From the NCBI GenBank assembly GCA_943330855.2, contig CALQJI020000030.1, positions 1 through 52,992 on the forward strand: 52,992 nt of DNA, read 5' to 3'. The DNA comes from Klebsiella pneumoniae (GTDB taxonomy: Bacteria > Verrucomicrobiota > Verrucomicrobiia > Limisphaerales > SXTU01). The notes under the pieces were generated by a model that was not told the origin of the DNA, did not search any database, and was given only the letters and a program-made list of their open reading frames with translations. Made by a program: the position numbers and the translations under genes. This document shows positions 16,516-25,285 of this stretch, piece after piece (the first letter of the stretch is position 1; every line of letters starts with the position of its first letter).

Positions 16516-16538
16516 GCGCGGGTGGAGCCTGCCCGCGC
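16516..16538. terminator. Hairpin between convergent genes (possible bidirectional terminator)
   Basis: GCGCGGG (16516-16522) pairs with CCCGCGC (16532-16538) around a nine-base loop. It sits in the 46-base gap between the ends of the DUF1501 gene (+) and the HEAT-repeat gene (-). No T-tract, so its role as a terminator is inferred from position. Confidence 0.5.
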
Positions 16539-16551
16539 TACGGGAAAGTGT

Positions 16552-18027
16552 TCACTGCCCGCCCCTGGCCGTCTTCAACGCGTCTTTGGCGAGTAGAGCG
16601 GTCAGAGCGTCAGTGTCGCTGGACGCCTTGACCAGGGCGGCCTCGCTCTTCTTCGTGGCGATGACTTTCAGAATTTGGCAGGCGTCGCGGCGCACCTCGG
16701 GCTTCTCGTGCGTGATGAGTTTGAGGACGGCGTCCTCGGCGTCCGAGCCCAGCGCCTTGAGCGTGATGGAGACTTGGTGCGCGTCCTTGCGGTCGGCCAC
16801 CAGCTTCGCGAGTGGTTCGGCGGCACGGGGGTCCTTCAAGTGGCCGAGTGCTTCAATAGCACCCCAGCGCGCTGGGAAGGCCACGTCGTCCAGTTGCTTG
16901 ATGAGCGGCTGCACGCTGTCCTTGCTGCCCCAGACGGCGAGTCCCTTCGCGGCAAACTGCCGAGCGAACTGGTCTTCATCCTTCAGGAAACGCAGCAGCA
17001 CAGCTTCGACTTCCGCCTTGGCGTCGTCGGCCTTCACGCTGCCGATGCGATGGAGCGCGAGGCTGCGCTTGGCCTTGTTGTCCCCCTTGAGGTCGGCGAG
17101 CAACGCGGCGCGCTCGTCGGCGGTGACAGCCTTGGTCTCCAGCTTGGGCAAGGGCGGTGGCGGCTTCAGCGCGGCGGCCAGCGCTTCGCCTTCGAGCAGT
17201 TTCACCGTCATCGTGATGGGCACGCGCACGGTCACGTTCTCGCTGTTTTCAAGAATGTTACCGGTGAAGAGTAACTCGCGGAAGACACCCGCTTTCACAT
17301 CAAACGTATTCGTGCCCTCGCCTTTGATTTCAAACTTCGGCTGGCCGCCAACGGTCGCGAAAGTCTTCAGCTCGTAGGTTTTCTTCACCGGCACGAGGTT
17401 GCCGGTCGCTTTGCCGATGGTGTAACTGGATTTCTCCTTCGCGGGCAGACGCACTTCCTTGAGCGTGTAAGTCATCGGCGTTCTGGAAATCTTCTCCTCG
17501 GTGAGCAGCACGCAGTCGGTGCTGTGCTCGAAGGTGGCTTTGCCTGCGGGCGGCAACTGCTCGATGACCAGTCGTGACAGCGCGCCGAAGGCCTGCGGTA
17601 ACTGCGCCTCGCCCGTCTCGCGCAGCACGCGGCCCGAGGCGTCTATCTGCACTTCGTTCGGGGTGGTAAACGGCCCGTCCATCCGCCCAAGGCTCCCGAA
17701 GCGAAACCCACCGATGCGCAGGATGCCGTCGCCGAAGCTCGGCGGTCGCGTGGCGGCTCCTTCCTTCGCTTTGCGCTGCGTGCTGACGTTGCCCTTGGCG
17801 GTGAGTGTGATGCCGTCCTGATTCACGGCCTTGATGGAGTAAGTGAGGTTGCCGGTGGAGGTCGCAACATACTTCAGCTCGGTCGCCTCGATGCGAACGG
17901 CGTAAACGTAGTTGCTGCCGGCCTGGAACTGATAGCGCAGCTCGGGCGACGCAGCGGTGGTGTCCGAGGCCGTGCGACAGAACACGAAGGCGGCCAGCAA
18001 CGCGGCACGGTAGTTGGCGGATTTCAT
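16552..18027 (-). CDS. Secreted HEAT-repeat protein of unknown function
   Basis: 491 residues from the ATG at 18027 (MKSANYRAALLAAFVFC), chosen because the longer frame back to 18129 has no signal peptide. Residues about 30-290 form a beta-rich region beginning ELRYQFQAGSNYVYAV, of a kind seen in many uncharacterised PVC proteins. A proline-rich linker (LKPPPPLPK) follows. The last 170 residues are HEAT/PBS-type helical repeats such as QFARQFAAKGLAVWGSKDSV, then WGAIEALGHLKDPRAAEPL and EVRRDACQILKVIATKKSE. The repeats suggest a protein-binding scaffold in the periplasm. No catalytic motif is visible. Confidence 0.75.
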   Translation of the reverse strand: MKSANYRAALLAAFVFCRTASDTTAASPELRYQFQAGSNYVYAVRIEATELKYVATSTGNLTYSIKAVNQDGITLTAKGNVSTQRKAKEGAATRPPSFGDGILRIGGFRFGSLGRMDGPFTTPNEVQIDASGRVLRETGEAQLPQAFGALSRLVIEQLPPAGKATFEHSTDCVLLTEEKISRTPMTYTLKEVRLPAKEKSSYTIGKATGNLVPVKKTYELKTFATVGGQPKFEIKGEGTNTFDVKAGVFRELLFTGNILENSENVTVRVPITMTVKLLEGEALAAALKPPPPLPKLETKAVTADERAALLADLKGDNKAKRSLALHRIGSVKADDAKAEVEAVLLRFLKDEDQFARQFAAKGLAVWGSKDSVQPLIKQLDDVAFPARWGAIEALGHLKDPRAAEPLAKLVADRKDAHQVSITLKALGSDAEDAVLKLITHEKPEVRRDACQILKVIATKKSEAALVKASSDTDALTALLAKDALKTARGGQ

Positions 18028-18187
18028 GACCCAAGAGTGCCGAACCGAAGCCCCGGCGCAAGCTCGCCCGCTGCGTGCAACTCGGCTCAGTCCGAATTGC
18101 GATGCGGAGCACAGCCAGTTTGGAATCACGGATCACCCTTCAAACAGCCGCCTTGTTAGCAAACCACTTTGGGGTTAGACAAAACGC

Positions 18188-18592
18188 ATGACCACTCCGA
18201 CTCCGGTTACCCCGGCACGCCAACTTCGTGCCCGCCATGGTTTCACCCTGATCGAATTGCTCGTCGTGATCGCGATCATCGCGATTCTCGCCGGACTGCT
18301 GCTCCCGGCGCTATCGAAGGCCAACGCGAAGGGCAAGCAAGCCTCCTACTTGAATAACCAGAAGCAAATCGGCCTAGCCATCCAGCTTTACGTCGGCGAT
18401 TACGATGATTCCTTCCACGGCAACAGCCAGTGGGCGCGCGACGGCGTGCTCGCGTCCAACGCGACGGTTTGGTTCAAGGCCCACCGCACCTACCTCGCTG
18501 GCAACACGAACCTCTACAAGTGTCCCGGCCACCTCGGCATCTCCGCTGTTTGCGGTGGAATCGAATCGTGGGAGCCTTCGCGCGGGAAGTGA
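18188..18592 (+). pseudogene. Truncated pseudopilin (N-terminal half)
   Basis: 134 residues: a normal prepilin leader, [20 protein letters not shown], then [31 protein letters not shown] and the cysteine segment [11 protein letters not shown]. The sequence then leaves the family and stops after WEPSRGK. Relatives run to about 240-270 residues with an H-X9-DG tail; none is found in any frame in the next 230 bases. The likely reading is a 3' deletion. The prepilin part could still be made and processed, so a short functional product cannot be excluded. Confidence 0.7.
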
Positions 18593-18825
18593 CGAGGCCG
18601 GCACGACCGCAGACGTCCAACCCGGCCGCTGAGTCCGACTGAAACGGAGATGGCCGGTGTGAAATGCGGTCGTAAGAACGATTGGCTTAGGCGCAAGACA
18701 CTTCACCCGCAGTCAGCGGCCAAAGGCCAGCCGCCGCTGCGCTCTGACCTCTAACCGCTGTTCTCTGCCTTCACATTCCCGCTTTGCACCTTTGCGTCGG
18801 CTCAGCAATCCGCTTTACTCCGCCC

Positions 18826-20415
18826 ATGTCAGACCAGAAACCCGCGCCCACGCGCGCCCGATCCATCGTCCTGTTCTTCGCTGTTTCGCTGGCCATCATC
18901 ACTTATGTGGACCGAGTGTGCATCTCGCAGGCCGCGCCGCAGATGCAGAAAGACCTCGGGCTGACGAAGGAGCAGATGGGCTGGGCCTTCACCGCGTTCA
19001 GCTTGGCTTACGCACTGTTCGAGATTCCCGGTGGCTGGCTCGGCGACAAGATCGGGCCGCGCAAGGTGCTCATGCGCGTGGTCGCGATGTGGTCGGTCTT
19101 CACCATCGCGACGGGCTGGGCGTTCAACCTCGCGTCGCTCATTGTCTTTCGATTCCTGTTCGGCGTGGGTGAGGCGGGTTGTTTTCCGAACGTGACGAAA
19201 GCGTTCACGCTGTGGTTCCCCGCTTGCGAGCGCGTGAAGGCGCAGGGTGTCATGTGGTTGAGCGCGCGCTGGGGCGGGGCATTCACGCCGCTGCTGGTGG
19301 GCTGGATGCTCGCGTCGGGCGGCGAGGGCAAGGCGGGGCTTGGTCTCCATTACAAATGGGTCTTCCTCCTCTTCGGTGCGCTGGGCGTCGTTTGGGCGCT
19401 GTTTTTCTACAAGTGGTTTTGCGACCTGCCGAAGAACCATCCGAGCGTGAATGCCGAGGAACTCGCCATCATTGGCGACCACTCCGACGCGACGGGCGGG
19501 GACCACTCCGTGCCGTGGACGGAGCTCTTCTCCAGCCGCAGCGTGTGGATGCTCTGGCTGCAATACTTCTGCATGTCCTTCGCGTGGTATTTCTACATCA
19601 CGTGGATGCCGACCTTCATCAAGGAGACCTTCCCCAATCTCTCCGACATCAACCGCGCCTTGCTGGCCTGCGTGCCGTTGTTCTTCGGTGGGCTGGGCTC
19701 GATCTTCTCCGGCATGGTGTCGGCCCCGCTGGAGAAATACTTCGGCAGCTCGGCCAGCACGCGCCGCTTCATGGGCTGCGCGGGACTGTGCGGGGCCGCG
19801 GCGATGCTGCTGATCTCGATTTGGTTGCGCCAGTCCGCCTCCGCTGCCACGGCGGGATCGTGGATTCCCATTCTCTCGATGCTCGCGGTGGGCATGGCCA
19901 GCTTCTGCAACGACCTCGCGATGCCCGGTGCATGGGGCGCGTGCATGGAAGTGGGCGGCAAGCACACCGGCTCGCTCTCCGGCAGCATGAACATGATGGG
20001 CAACCTCGGCGGCGCGATGCCCGGCTTCGTGGTGCCGATGGTCCTGACGATGACGAATCTGCCCGACGCCGCCTCGCCTTCGTGGAACGCCGTGTTCTAC
20101 CTCTTCGCCGCAGTTTATGTGGTCGGCGGCTTGAGTTGGCTGGCGATTGACCCGGTGACGCCGCTGGCGCAGCAGGCGATGAGCACGAAAAGTTCCGGCT
20201 GGGCGATCACGCTGCGCATGGTCGGCGGCCTGAGTCTGTTCGTGCTGCTGACGGGCCTGATCGTGATGGCGTGCAGCCCCGTGCCCTCGTCTGCCGGCCG
20301 GCAGATGGCGCTCATCGGTGGCGGCCTGATGCTAGGCGGCTTCTTCCTCGCCTTCCTCGTGGACTGCCTGACGGACATCCGGGACGGCCTGCTGAAAACG
20401 GGAGGGAAGGCCTGA
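18826..20415 (+). CDS. MFS transporter (anion:cation symporter-like)
   Basis: 529 residues from the ATG at 18826 (MSDQKPAPTRAR). It has at least 12 hydrophobic segments. The loop after the second is WLGDKIGPRKVLMRV, the MFS signature, and ITYVDRVCISQAAPQM opens the first helix as in hexuronate/glucarate (ACS) transporters. WLSARWGGAFTPLLVGWM matches helix 5 of that group. The C-terminus carries extra hydrophobic segments (SLFVLLTGLIVMACSP and GGGLMLGGFFLAFLV) beyond the usual twelve. The substrate is likely an organic acid or sugar acid, by subfamily resemblance only. It stands alone, with no linked catabolic gene. Confidence 0.85.
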   Translation: MSDQKPAPTRARSIVLFFAVSLAIITYVDRVCISQAAPQMQKDLGLTKEQMGWAFTAFSLAYALFEIPGGWLGDKIGPRKVLMRVVAMWSVFTIATGWAFNLASLIVFRFLFGVGEAGCFPNVTKAFTLWFPACERVKAQGVMWLSARWGGAFTPLLVGWMLASGGEGKAGLGLHYKWVFLLFGALGVVWALFFYKWFCDLPKNHPSVNAEELAIIGDHSDATGGDHSVPWTELFSSRSVWMLWLQYFCMSFAWYFYITWMPTFIKETFPNLSDINRALLACVPLFFGGLGSIFSGMVSAPLEKYFGSSASTRRFMGCAGLCGAAAMLLISIWLRQSASAATAGSWIPILSMLAVGMASFCNDLAMPGAWGACMEVGGKHTGSLSGSMNMMGNLGGAMPGFVVPMVLTMTNLPDAASPSWNAVFYLFAAVYVVGGLSWLAIDPVTPLAQQAMSTKSSGWAITLRMVGGLSLFVLLTGLIVMACSPVPSSAGRQMALIGGGLMLGGFFLAFLVDCLTDIRDGLLKTGGKA

Positions 20416-20462
20416 CGCGGACAGCTTGCCTTGGGCGAGATTGAAACGGCCCTCAGCCGAAT

Positions 20463-20623
20463 CCATGCAGAAGAAACCTCACGCCAAGGACGCAAAGGGG
20501 AAGCGAGCAAGCCCACTGTATCCGCCGAAGTTTCGCTCACCGTCTGGTGACTTGTTATCCTAAACGCATCTTCCCAGTTCCTTTGCGTCCTTCGCGTGAG
20601 GCTCTCCGTTTTGAACTGCATGG
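20463..20623 (+). repeat. Intergenic element with long inverted repeats between convergent genes
   Basis: The outer arms CCATGCAG (20463-20470) and CTGCATGG (20616-20623) are exactly complementary. Inner 22-base arms at 20477-20498 and 20580-20601 match at 21 positions (CCTCACGCCAAGGACGCAAAGG). About 80 bases lie between. It fills the gap between the MFS and antiporter genes, which end toward each other, so it may also stop transcription from both sides. Confidence 0.8.
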
Positions 20624-20630
20624 TTCCGGC

Positions 20631-21962
20631 TCAGAACACCCGCCACGGTGAGAAGAACAGCAGCGCGACCAGCGCGAAGAGAGGCAGCAGTATCGGCAGC
20701 GCAAAGCGGAAGAAGTATTCGCCGAACGAGGGCGTCTTCACCTTCGCCGCATCGGCGATGGACTTGACCATGAAGTTCGGCCCGTTGCCGATGTAGGTCA
20801 TCGCCCCGAAGAACACCGCGCCCAGCGAGATGGCGAGGAGTTCGTGGCCCTGCTGCGCCACGAACGCGCTCACGTCCGCTGGCTGGCTCAGGCTGAGTCC
20901 CTGCCGACCCATCGCGGCGGCGAGGAAGGTGAGGTAGGTCGGCGCGTTGTCCAGCACGCCTGAAAGCGCGCCGGTGAACCAGTAGAACTTCATCGCGCTG
21001 TTCAGCCCGAGCTGGGCCGCGTGCGTCTCAAGGTAGTCCAGCGCCGGGACCATCGTGGCGAAGATGCCCAAGAAGAGCCACGCGACCTCCTTCACCGGCG
21101 CGAAGGTGAAGTCATTCGCCTGATGCACGGGCTTGGGCGTCGTGAAGTAGGAGCCGACTGCCGCCGCGACCATCAGCGCCTCGCTGAGGCCGGGCGGATT
21201 GCGCAAAAACACAGCTCCGAGAATCAGCCCGAGGAAGCCGAGGTTGCGCAGGCCCTCCACCTTCCAAGTCTCGTGCGCTGTCTCCGCGTCGCGCACGGGC
21301 TTGGGCGCGCGGAGAAAGTTCTTCGCATCGAACGCGTAGAAAATCGCGATGAGTCCACCCACTGCCACGCACCACGCCGGCCAGCAGTGCTCCAGCGTCC
21401 ACCCGAACGGCACGCCGCGCAGGTAGCCGAGAAAGAGCGGCGGGTCGCCGATGGGCGTGAGGCAGCCGCCCACGTTGCTGACAATGAAGATGAAGAAGAC
21501 GATGTGAAACGCGGTGATGCGATACTTGTTCATCCGAATCCACGGGCGGATGAGCAGCATGGACGCGCCGGTGGTGCCGATGAAGTTGGCCAGCACCGCG
21601 CCGATGAGCAGGAAGACGCAGTTCACGAACGGCGTGGCCTCGCCCTTCACGCGGATGTGGATGCCGCCGCTCACCACGAAGAGCGAGCCGATGAGCGCGA
21701 TGAAGCTGACGTATTCGTGCGCCACGTGGAGCATCCGCCCCGCCGCGCCCAGCGCGAGGACGTAGTAGAGCGTGGTGATGAGGCCAAGGCCGATGGCGAC
21801 GTGATGATAATGATGCTCCCACCAATGCTTGTTGAGGAAGGGCCCGAGCGCGATGGCCGCCAGCAGTAACGCGAACGGGAGCATCATCCCGGGATGCGGG
21901 TCGGGCGTCGCGCTCGCAACGGCGAGCAGTGGTGAAACCGTGGCGAACATCGTGGCGAACAT
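20631..21962 (-). CDS. Sodium:proton antiporter-like membrane protein (ArsB/NhaD/CitM superfamily)
   Basis: 443 residues with about 11-12 hydrophobic segments. Recognisable blocks are GAVLANFIGTTGASMLLIRP, FIVSNVGGCLTPIGDPPLF and GAMTYIGNGPNFMVKSIAD. The first two carry the paired N-x-x-G-T and P-I-G-D-P segments of the ion-transporter superfamily that includes NhaD. A histidine-rich loop (HWWEHHYHHVAIGLG) follows the first helix. A single-gene unit convergent with the MFS gene. Na+/H+ exchange is the usual annotation, but the exact ion is not visible in the sequence. Confidence 0.85.
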   Translation of the reverse strand: MFATMFATVSPLLAVASATPDPHPGMMLPFALLLAAIALGPFLNKHWWEHHYHHVAIGLGLITTLYYVLALGAAGRMLHVAHEYVSFIALIGSLFVVSGGIHIRVKGEATPFVNCVFLLIGAVLANFIGTTGASMLLIRPWIRMNKYRITAFHIVFFIFIVSNVGGCLTPIGDPPLFLGYLRGVPFGWTLEHCWPAWCVAVGGLIAIFYAFDAKNFLRAPKPVRDAETAHETWKVEGLRNLGFLGLILGAVFLRNPPGLSEALMVAAAVGSYFTTPKPVHQANDFTFAPVKEVAWLFLGIFATMVPALDYLETHAAQLGLNSAMKFYWFTGALSGVLDNAPTYLTFLAAAMGRQGLSLSQPADVSAFVAQQGHELLAISLGAVFFGAMTYIGNGPNFMVKSIADAAKVKTPSFGEYFFRFALPILLPLFALVALLFFSPWRVF

Positions 21963-22083
21963 AGTGGCGGATGATTTGGGAAGCCCTCCAGTGCCGCAAG
22001 CTCATTGAACCTTCGGAGCCGCCGAGGTCAAAGAGGCGGGCCTTGCGGCGACTGAGCGAACCCGCCTCCCCACCTCTGGGCGG

Positions 22084-22446
22084 CTACTTGCCGCGATAGA
22101 CCGCCTGCGCCGTGCAGGTCTCAGCGACGACAACTTCTGTGAGCATCGGCAAACTGGGTTTCAGTCGTTCCCAAATCCACACGGCGACATTCTCGCTCGT
22201 CGGATTTTCGAGGCCGGGCACCTCGTTGAGGTAGCGATGATCGAGCTGTTCCCACAGCGGTTTGAATGCGGACTTGATGTCAGCGTAGTCCATGAGCCAG
22301 CCAAGTTTGGGATCACACTCGCCCGCGACGACGATTTCCACTTTGAAGCTATGCCCGTGCAAGCGGCGGCATTTGTGGGCCTCCGGCAGCAACGGGAGCA
22401 GGTGGGCAGCTTCGAATTGAAAGGCTTTCCTGAGTTCCATCTTCAT
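22084..22446 (-). CDS. queD: 6-carboxytetrahydropterin synthase family (QueD-like)
   Basis: 120 residues, the usual size of QueD. It converts dihydroneopterin triphosphate to 6-carboxy-tetrahydropterin on the path to queuosine. Zinc ligands His15 (FEAAHLL) and His30/His32 (RRLHGHS) are present, with the catalytic Cys26 and His70 (LDHRYLNE) and Glu109. PTSENVA (82-88) is the conserved substrate-binding stretch. It lies just downstream of a tRNA-Gln gene on the same strand, but Gln tRNA is not a queuosine target, so the neighbourhood is probably incidental. No other queuosine gene is in the window. A second ATG at 22440 is an alternative start. Confidence 0.93.
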   Translation of the reverse strand: MKMELRKAFQFEAAHLLPLLPEAHKCRRLHGHSFKVEIVVAGECDPKLGWLMDYADIKSAFKPLWEQLDHRYLNEVPGLENPTSENVAVWIWERLKPSLPMLTEVVVAETCTAQAVYRGK

Positions 22447-22514
22447 GAGTCAAACTGTGGGACGCATCCTGCGGAGGTGAGTCGCAACCGAGGTCGCATC
22501 CACCGGGGTTTTGG

Positions 22515-22585
22515 CTGTCCGACATGGATTCGAACCATGACAAAGGCCTCCAAAGGGCCTTGTGCTACCGTTACACCATCGGACA
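22515..22585 (-). tRNA. tRNA-Gln(TTG)
   Basis: Cloverleaf on the minus strand: acceptor TGTCCGA/TCGGACA, D arm TGGTGTAACGGTAGCACA, anticodon stem AGGCC/GGCCT around CTTTGGA (anticodon TTG), and T arm ATGG-TTCGAAT-CCAT. The CCA end is not encoded. Confidence 0.95.
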
Positions 22586-22832
22586 AATCGCGGCAGGAAA
22601 CTAGCGAACGGTCGCGCCGGCGCAACGGTTTTTTGCAAGTGTCACCCCCACGCGGGCGCGGACCTTGTGCAAGATCCGAAGGTTGGGCACATGGCTGCTA
22701 CGACTAGATCGGAGGATTGCGCCGGCGAGAGCGGGCCCAGGAGACGCCCCAGAATGGGGCAAGGTGGGGGCACATCCGACGCCGTCCACGGCTGGGGCGA
22801 TGAGGCCAGCTTGTGTTCAGATTTTCCCGGGC

Positions 22833-23243
22833 TCAACCCGCAGAAACGAGCACCCTTCTCACCGACTTCAGGAGTGTTGCCCCTGGGAATGGCTTGGACA
22901 CACAGAGGTCGGGATGGAGGCCGTGTTCGCCCAAAATCAATTCGGAGGCCATGCCACTGATGAGAATGGTCTTCCGGCTACGAATTTGGGACTTCCTCAT
23001 CGACAGCAGTTCGACCCCGTCCAGACCGGGCCTCTTGAAGTCCGCGAGAAAGAGGTCGGGCTTCACAGGCGAATTCCTCAACGCCGCTTCCGCTGCCTGT
23101 GAGTCGTGAAAGACGCAGATGCGGTAGCCTTCCATCTGGCGCAGTTCGCCCACGATATCGGCGAAGACAGGCTCGTCATCCACGACGAAAATCAGCGGTG
23201 CGGCGTGCGTGGCGGCGGGGAGGAATTGGGTGGCGGCACTCAT
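22833..23243 (-). CDS. Stand-alone response regulator receiver protein
   Basis: 136 residues, a single receiver (REC) domain with no output domain. The acidic pair is in FVVDDEPVF, the phospho-acceptor Asp in LFLADFKRPGLDG, the Thr/Ser in ILISGMA, and the conserved Lys in CVSKPF. CheY-like single-domain regulators act by protein-protein contact or in phosphorelays. No histidine kinase is next to it, so its partner is unknown. The 234 bases between it and tRNA-Gln hold no gene I can support. Confidence 0.88.
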   Translation of the reverse strand: MSAATQFLPAATHAAPLIFVVDDEPVFADIVGELRQMEGYRICVFHDSQAAEAALRNSPVKPDLFLADFKRPGLDGVELLSMRKSQIRSRKTILISGMASELILGEHGLHPDLCVSKPFPGATLLKSVRRVLVSAG

Positions 23244-23442
23244 GGGTTTGGAAATCTACAGCGGCAACTGTAGAGGGAGTTCCATGCCAGAGGCGGGATT
23301 GCGAATCGCTCGTGTCTAGCAGGCAGGTTTTGCTTTCCATCAACTCGCTCGGCAGATACAAAGCCCCCCCAATGCACGCGCGACGAAACCCGCTCACAGC
23401 GGCTCAAACACCAGTCTCGCGGCCTAACTGTCGAACCATCAA

Positions 23443-24726
23443 ATGAAAATCGGCATCATCGGACTCGGCTACGTCGGCCTCCCTCTCTCACTCCAATTCG
23501 CACGCTCTGGAGTGGATGTCACCGGCCTCGACGTGGATGACCGGAAAGTCACCGCGCTGACCGCCGGCAAAAGCTACATCGAGCACATCCCGGCCACGGC
23601 CATTCAGGAGCAGGTCAACGCCGGGCGCTTCCGCGCCACGACGGACTTCTCCACCATCAAGAAACTGGACGCGGTCATCATCTGCGTCCCGACGCCGCTC
23701 AACAAAAACCGCGAGCCGGACATCAGCTACATCATCAAATCCGGCGAGGCCATCTTGCCGCACGTCCACAAGGGCCTGCTCGTCGTCCTCGAATCCACCA
23801 CCTACCCCGGCACGACTGACGAAGACCTCCGCGCCGTGCTGGAGCGCAGCGGCTTGAAGGCCGGCGTGGACTTCAACCTCGCCTTCTCCCCCGAGCGCGA
23901 AGACCCGGGCAACCCGAACAGCGTCGTCGCGCAGATTCCCAAGGTCGTCGGCGGCCTCACTCCGGCGTGCTTGAAACGCGCCATCGAGGTCTACAGCTTG
24001 GCCATCAAGACCATTGTCCCCGTCAGCTCCTGCCGTGCGGCGGAGGCGACGAAGCTTTTGGAAAACATCTTCCGTGGCGTGAACATCGCGCTGGTGAACG
24101 AGCTCAAGCAGGTTTACGCCGCGATGGGCATCGACGTGTGGGAGGTTATTAACGCCGCGAAGACCAAGCCGTTCGGTTACATGCCCTTTTACCCCGGCCC
24201 TGGCCTCGGCGGGCACTGCATCCCGATTGACCCGTTTTACCTCACCTGGAAAGCCCGCGAGTATGGGCAAAACACGAAGTTCATCGAGCTGGCCGGCGAG
24301 GTGAACACCGCCATGCCGATGTATGTCGTGCATCGCACCCAGGAGGCGCTCAACGCCAAGAAGAAGTCCATCAACGGCAGCAAGATCCTGATCATGGGCC
24401 TGGCCTACAAAGCCAACGTGGACGACGATCGCGAGTCCCCCAGCTACACGCTCCTGGACCTCTTCAAGGAGCGCGGCGCGAAGATGGCTTACTACGACCC
24501 GCACGTGCCCATCATCCGCCCGAGCCGCGAGCACGGCCACTGGGCCGGCGTGAAGTCCGTCCCTTGGACCGCGAAGAGCATCGGTAGTTACGACGCCGTG
24601 GTCATCTGCACCAACCACAAGAAGGCCAACAACCAGGAACTCGCCGACTGGGCCCAAGTCATCGTGGACACCCGCAACGCCATGGCTGACGTGAAGGTCA
24701 AGGCGGGGAAGGTGTGGAAGGCGTGA
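23443..24726 (+). CDS. Nucleotide-sugar dehydrogenase (UDP-N-acetylglucosamine 6-dehydrogenase-like)
   Basis: 427 residues. It oxidises the C6 of a UDP-sugar to the acid with two NAD+, in the cytoplasm. The Rossmann motif IGLGYVGLPLS is at the N-terminus. LAFSPEREDPGNPNSVV is the form typical of the WbpA/TviB branch, which uses UDP-N-acetyl sugars, rather than of UDP-glucose dehydrogenases. The catalytic cysteine is Cys259 in GLGGHCIPIDPFYL. The C-terminal domain starts at about 320 (GLAYKANVDDDRESPS). It heads a polysaccharide cluster with an epimerase and an ABC exporter; together these would make and export a uronic-acid-containing surface glycan. Confidence 0.92.
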   Translation: MKIGIIGLGYVGLPLSLQFARSGVDVTGLDVDDRKVTALTAGKSYIEHIPATAIQEQVNAGRFRATTDFSTIKKLDAVIICVPTPLNKNREPDISYIIKSGEAILPHVHKGLLVVLESTTYPGTTDEDLRAVLERSGLKAGVDFNLAFSPEREDPGNPNSVVAQIPKVVGGLTPACLKRAIEVYSLAIKTIVPVSSCRAAEATKLLENIFRGVNIALVNELKQVYAAMGIDVWEVINAAKTKPFGYMPFYPGPGLGGHCIPIDPFYLTWKAREYGQNTKFIELAGEVNTAMPMYVVHRTQEALNAKKKSINGSKILIMGLAYKANVDDDRESPSYTLLDLFKERGAKMAYYDPHVPIIRPSREHGHWAGVKSVPWTAKSIGSYDAVVICTNHKKANNQELADWAQVIVDTRNAMADVKVKAGKVWKA

Positions 24727-24760
24727 GTTAAAATCCGCCGCGCCCACGGCAGCTTGTCTC

Positions 24761-24985
24761 ATGAACGCGCACGTCGAAGAGCTCGCCAAAGAGATTCGCA
24801 GCCTGCCCGAGGAGGCGCGGCTTTACCTGCTCGACCAATTGAGCGAAAGCCTCGAAGTAACGGAGGTAGAGCGGGCGTGGGAAGTGGAGCTGAAACGGCG
24901 AGTGGATGAGCTCCAGTCCGGCCGTGTCACTCCGTTTTCGGATGCAGAGGTGATGGCTGAACTTGAGGTCGCCGCGCGCGAATGA
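24761..24985 (+). CDS. Antitoxin of the addiction-module (TIGR02574) family
   Basis: 74 residues: VEELAKEIRSLPEEARLYLL then LDQLSESL and a C-terminal WEVELKRRVDELQSG segment, with SDAEVMAELE near the end. These match the short putative addiction-module component family that pairs with RelE/ParE toxins. Its stop overlaps the toxin start (ATGA). The pair sits between two polysaccharide genes. Confidence 0.85.
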   Translation: MNAHVEELAKEIRSLPEEARLYLLDQLSESLEVTEVERAWEVELKRRVDELQSGRVTPFSDAEVMAELEVAARE

Positions 24986-25257
24986 AGCCCCTCACTTACG
25001 CCCCTGACGCGCGGGCGGAACTCCTTTATGCCATTCGTTACTACAACCGCCAGTGCCCCGGCCTGGATGAGGTGTTTCGGCTGGAGTTCATCCGCGTTCG
25101 AGAGTTGGTCGTCGCCAATCCATTGCGTTGCGCGCCGGACAAACTCGGCCTTCGGAAGGCCCTGTTACAATACTTTCCCTACAAACTGGTGTATCTGATT
25201 CGCCAGCATGACATCTACGTGGTGGCTGCCGCCCACCACAAACACGCCCCCGGCTAG
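24982..25257 (+). CDS. RelE/ParE-type toxin
   Basis: 91 residues. It has [19 protein letters not shown] at the N-terminus, [20 protein letters not shown] in the middle and [24 protein letters not shown] at the end, the layout of the RelE/ParE superfamily. Members either cut mRNA at the ribosome or inhibit gyrase; the sequence does not decide which. It starts inside the antitoxin stop and ends 28 bases before the epimerase gene. The usual terminal aromatic residue after the His-rich end is absent. Confidence 0.85.
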   Translation: MKPLTYAPDARAELLYAIRYYNRQCPGLDEVFRLEFIRVRELVVANPLRCAPDKLGLRKALLQYFPYKLVYLIRQHDIYVVAAAHHKHAPG

Positions 25258-25285
25258 TGGGAAACCCGCCACTGCGACTAAGTTT

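Noticed and set aside
18593..18825. Frameshifted continuation of the truncated pseudopilin
   Set aside because: No frame shows the H-X9-DG tail or other family wording.
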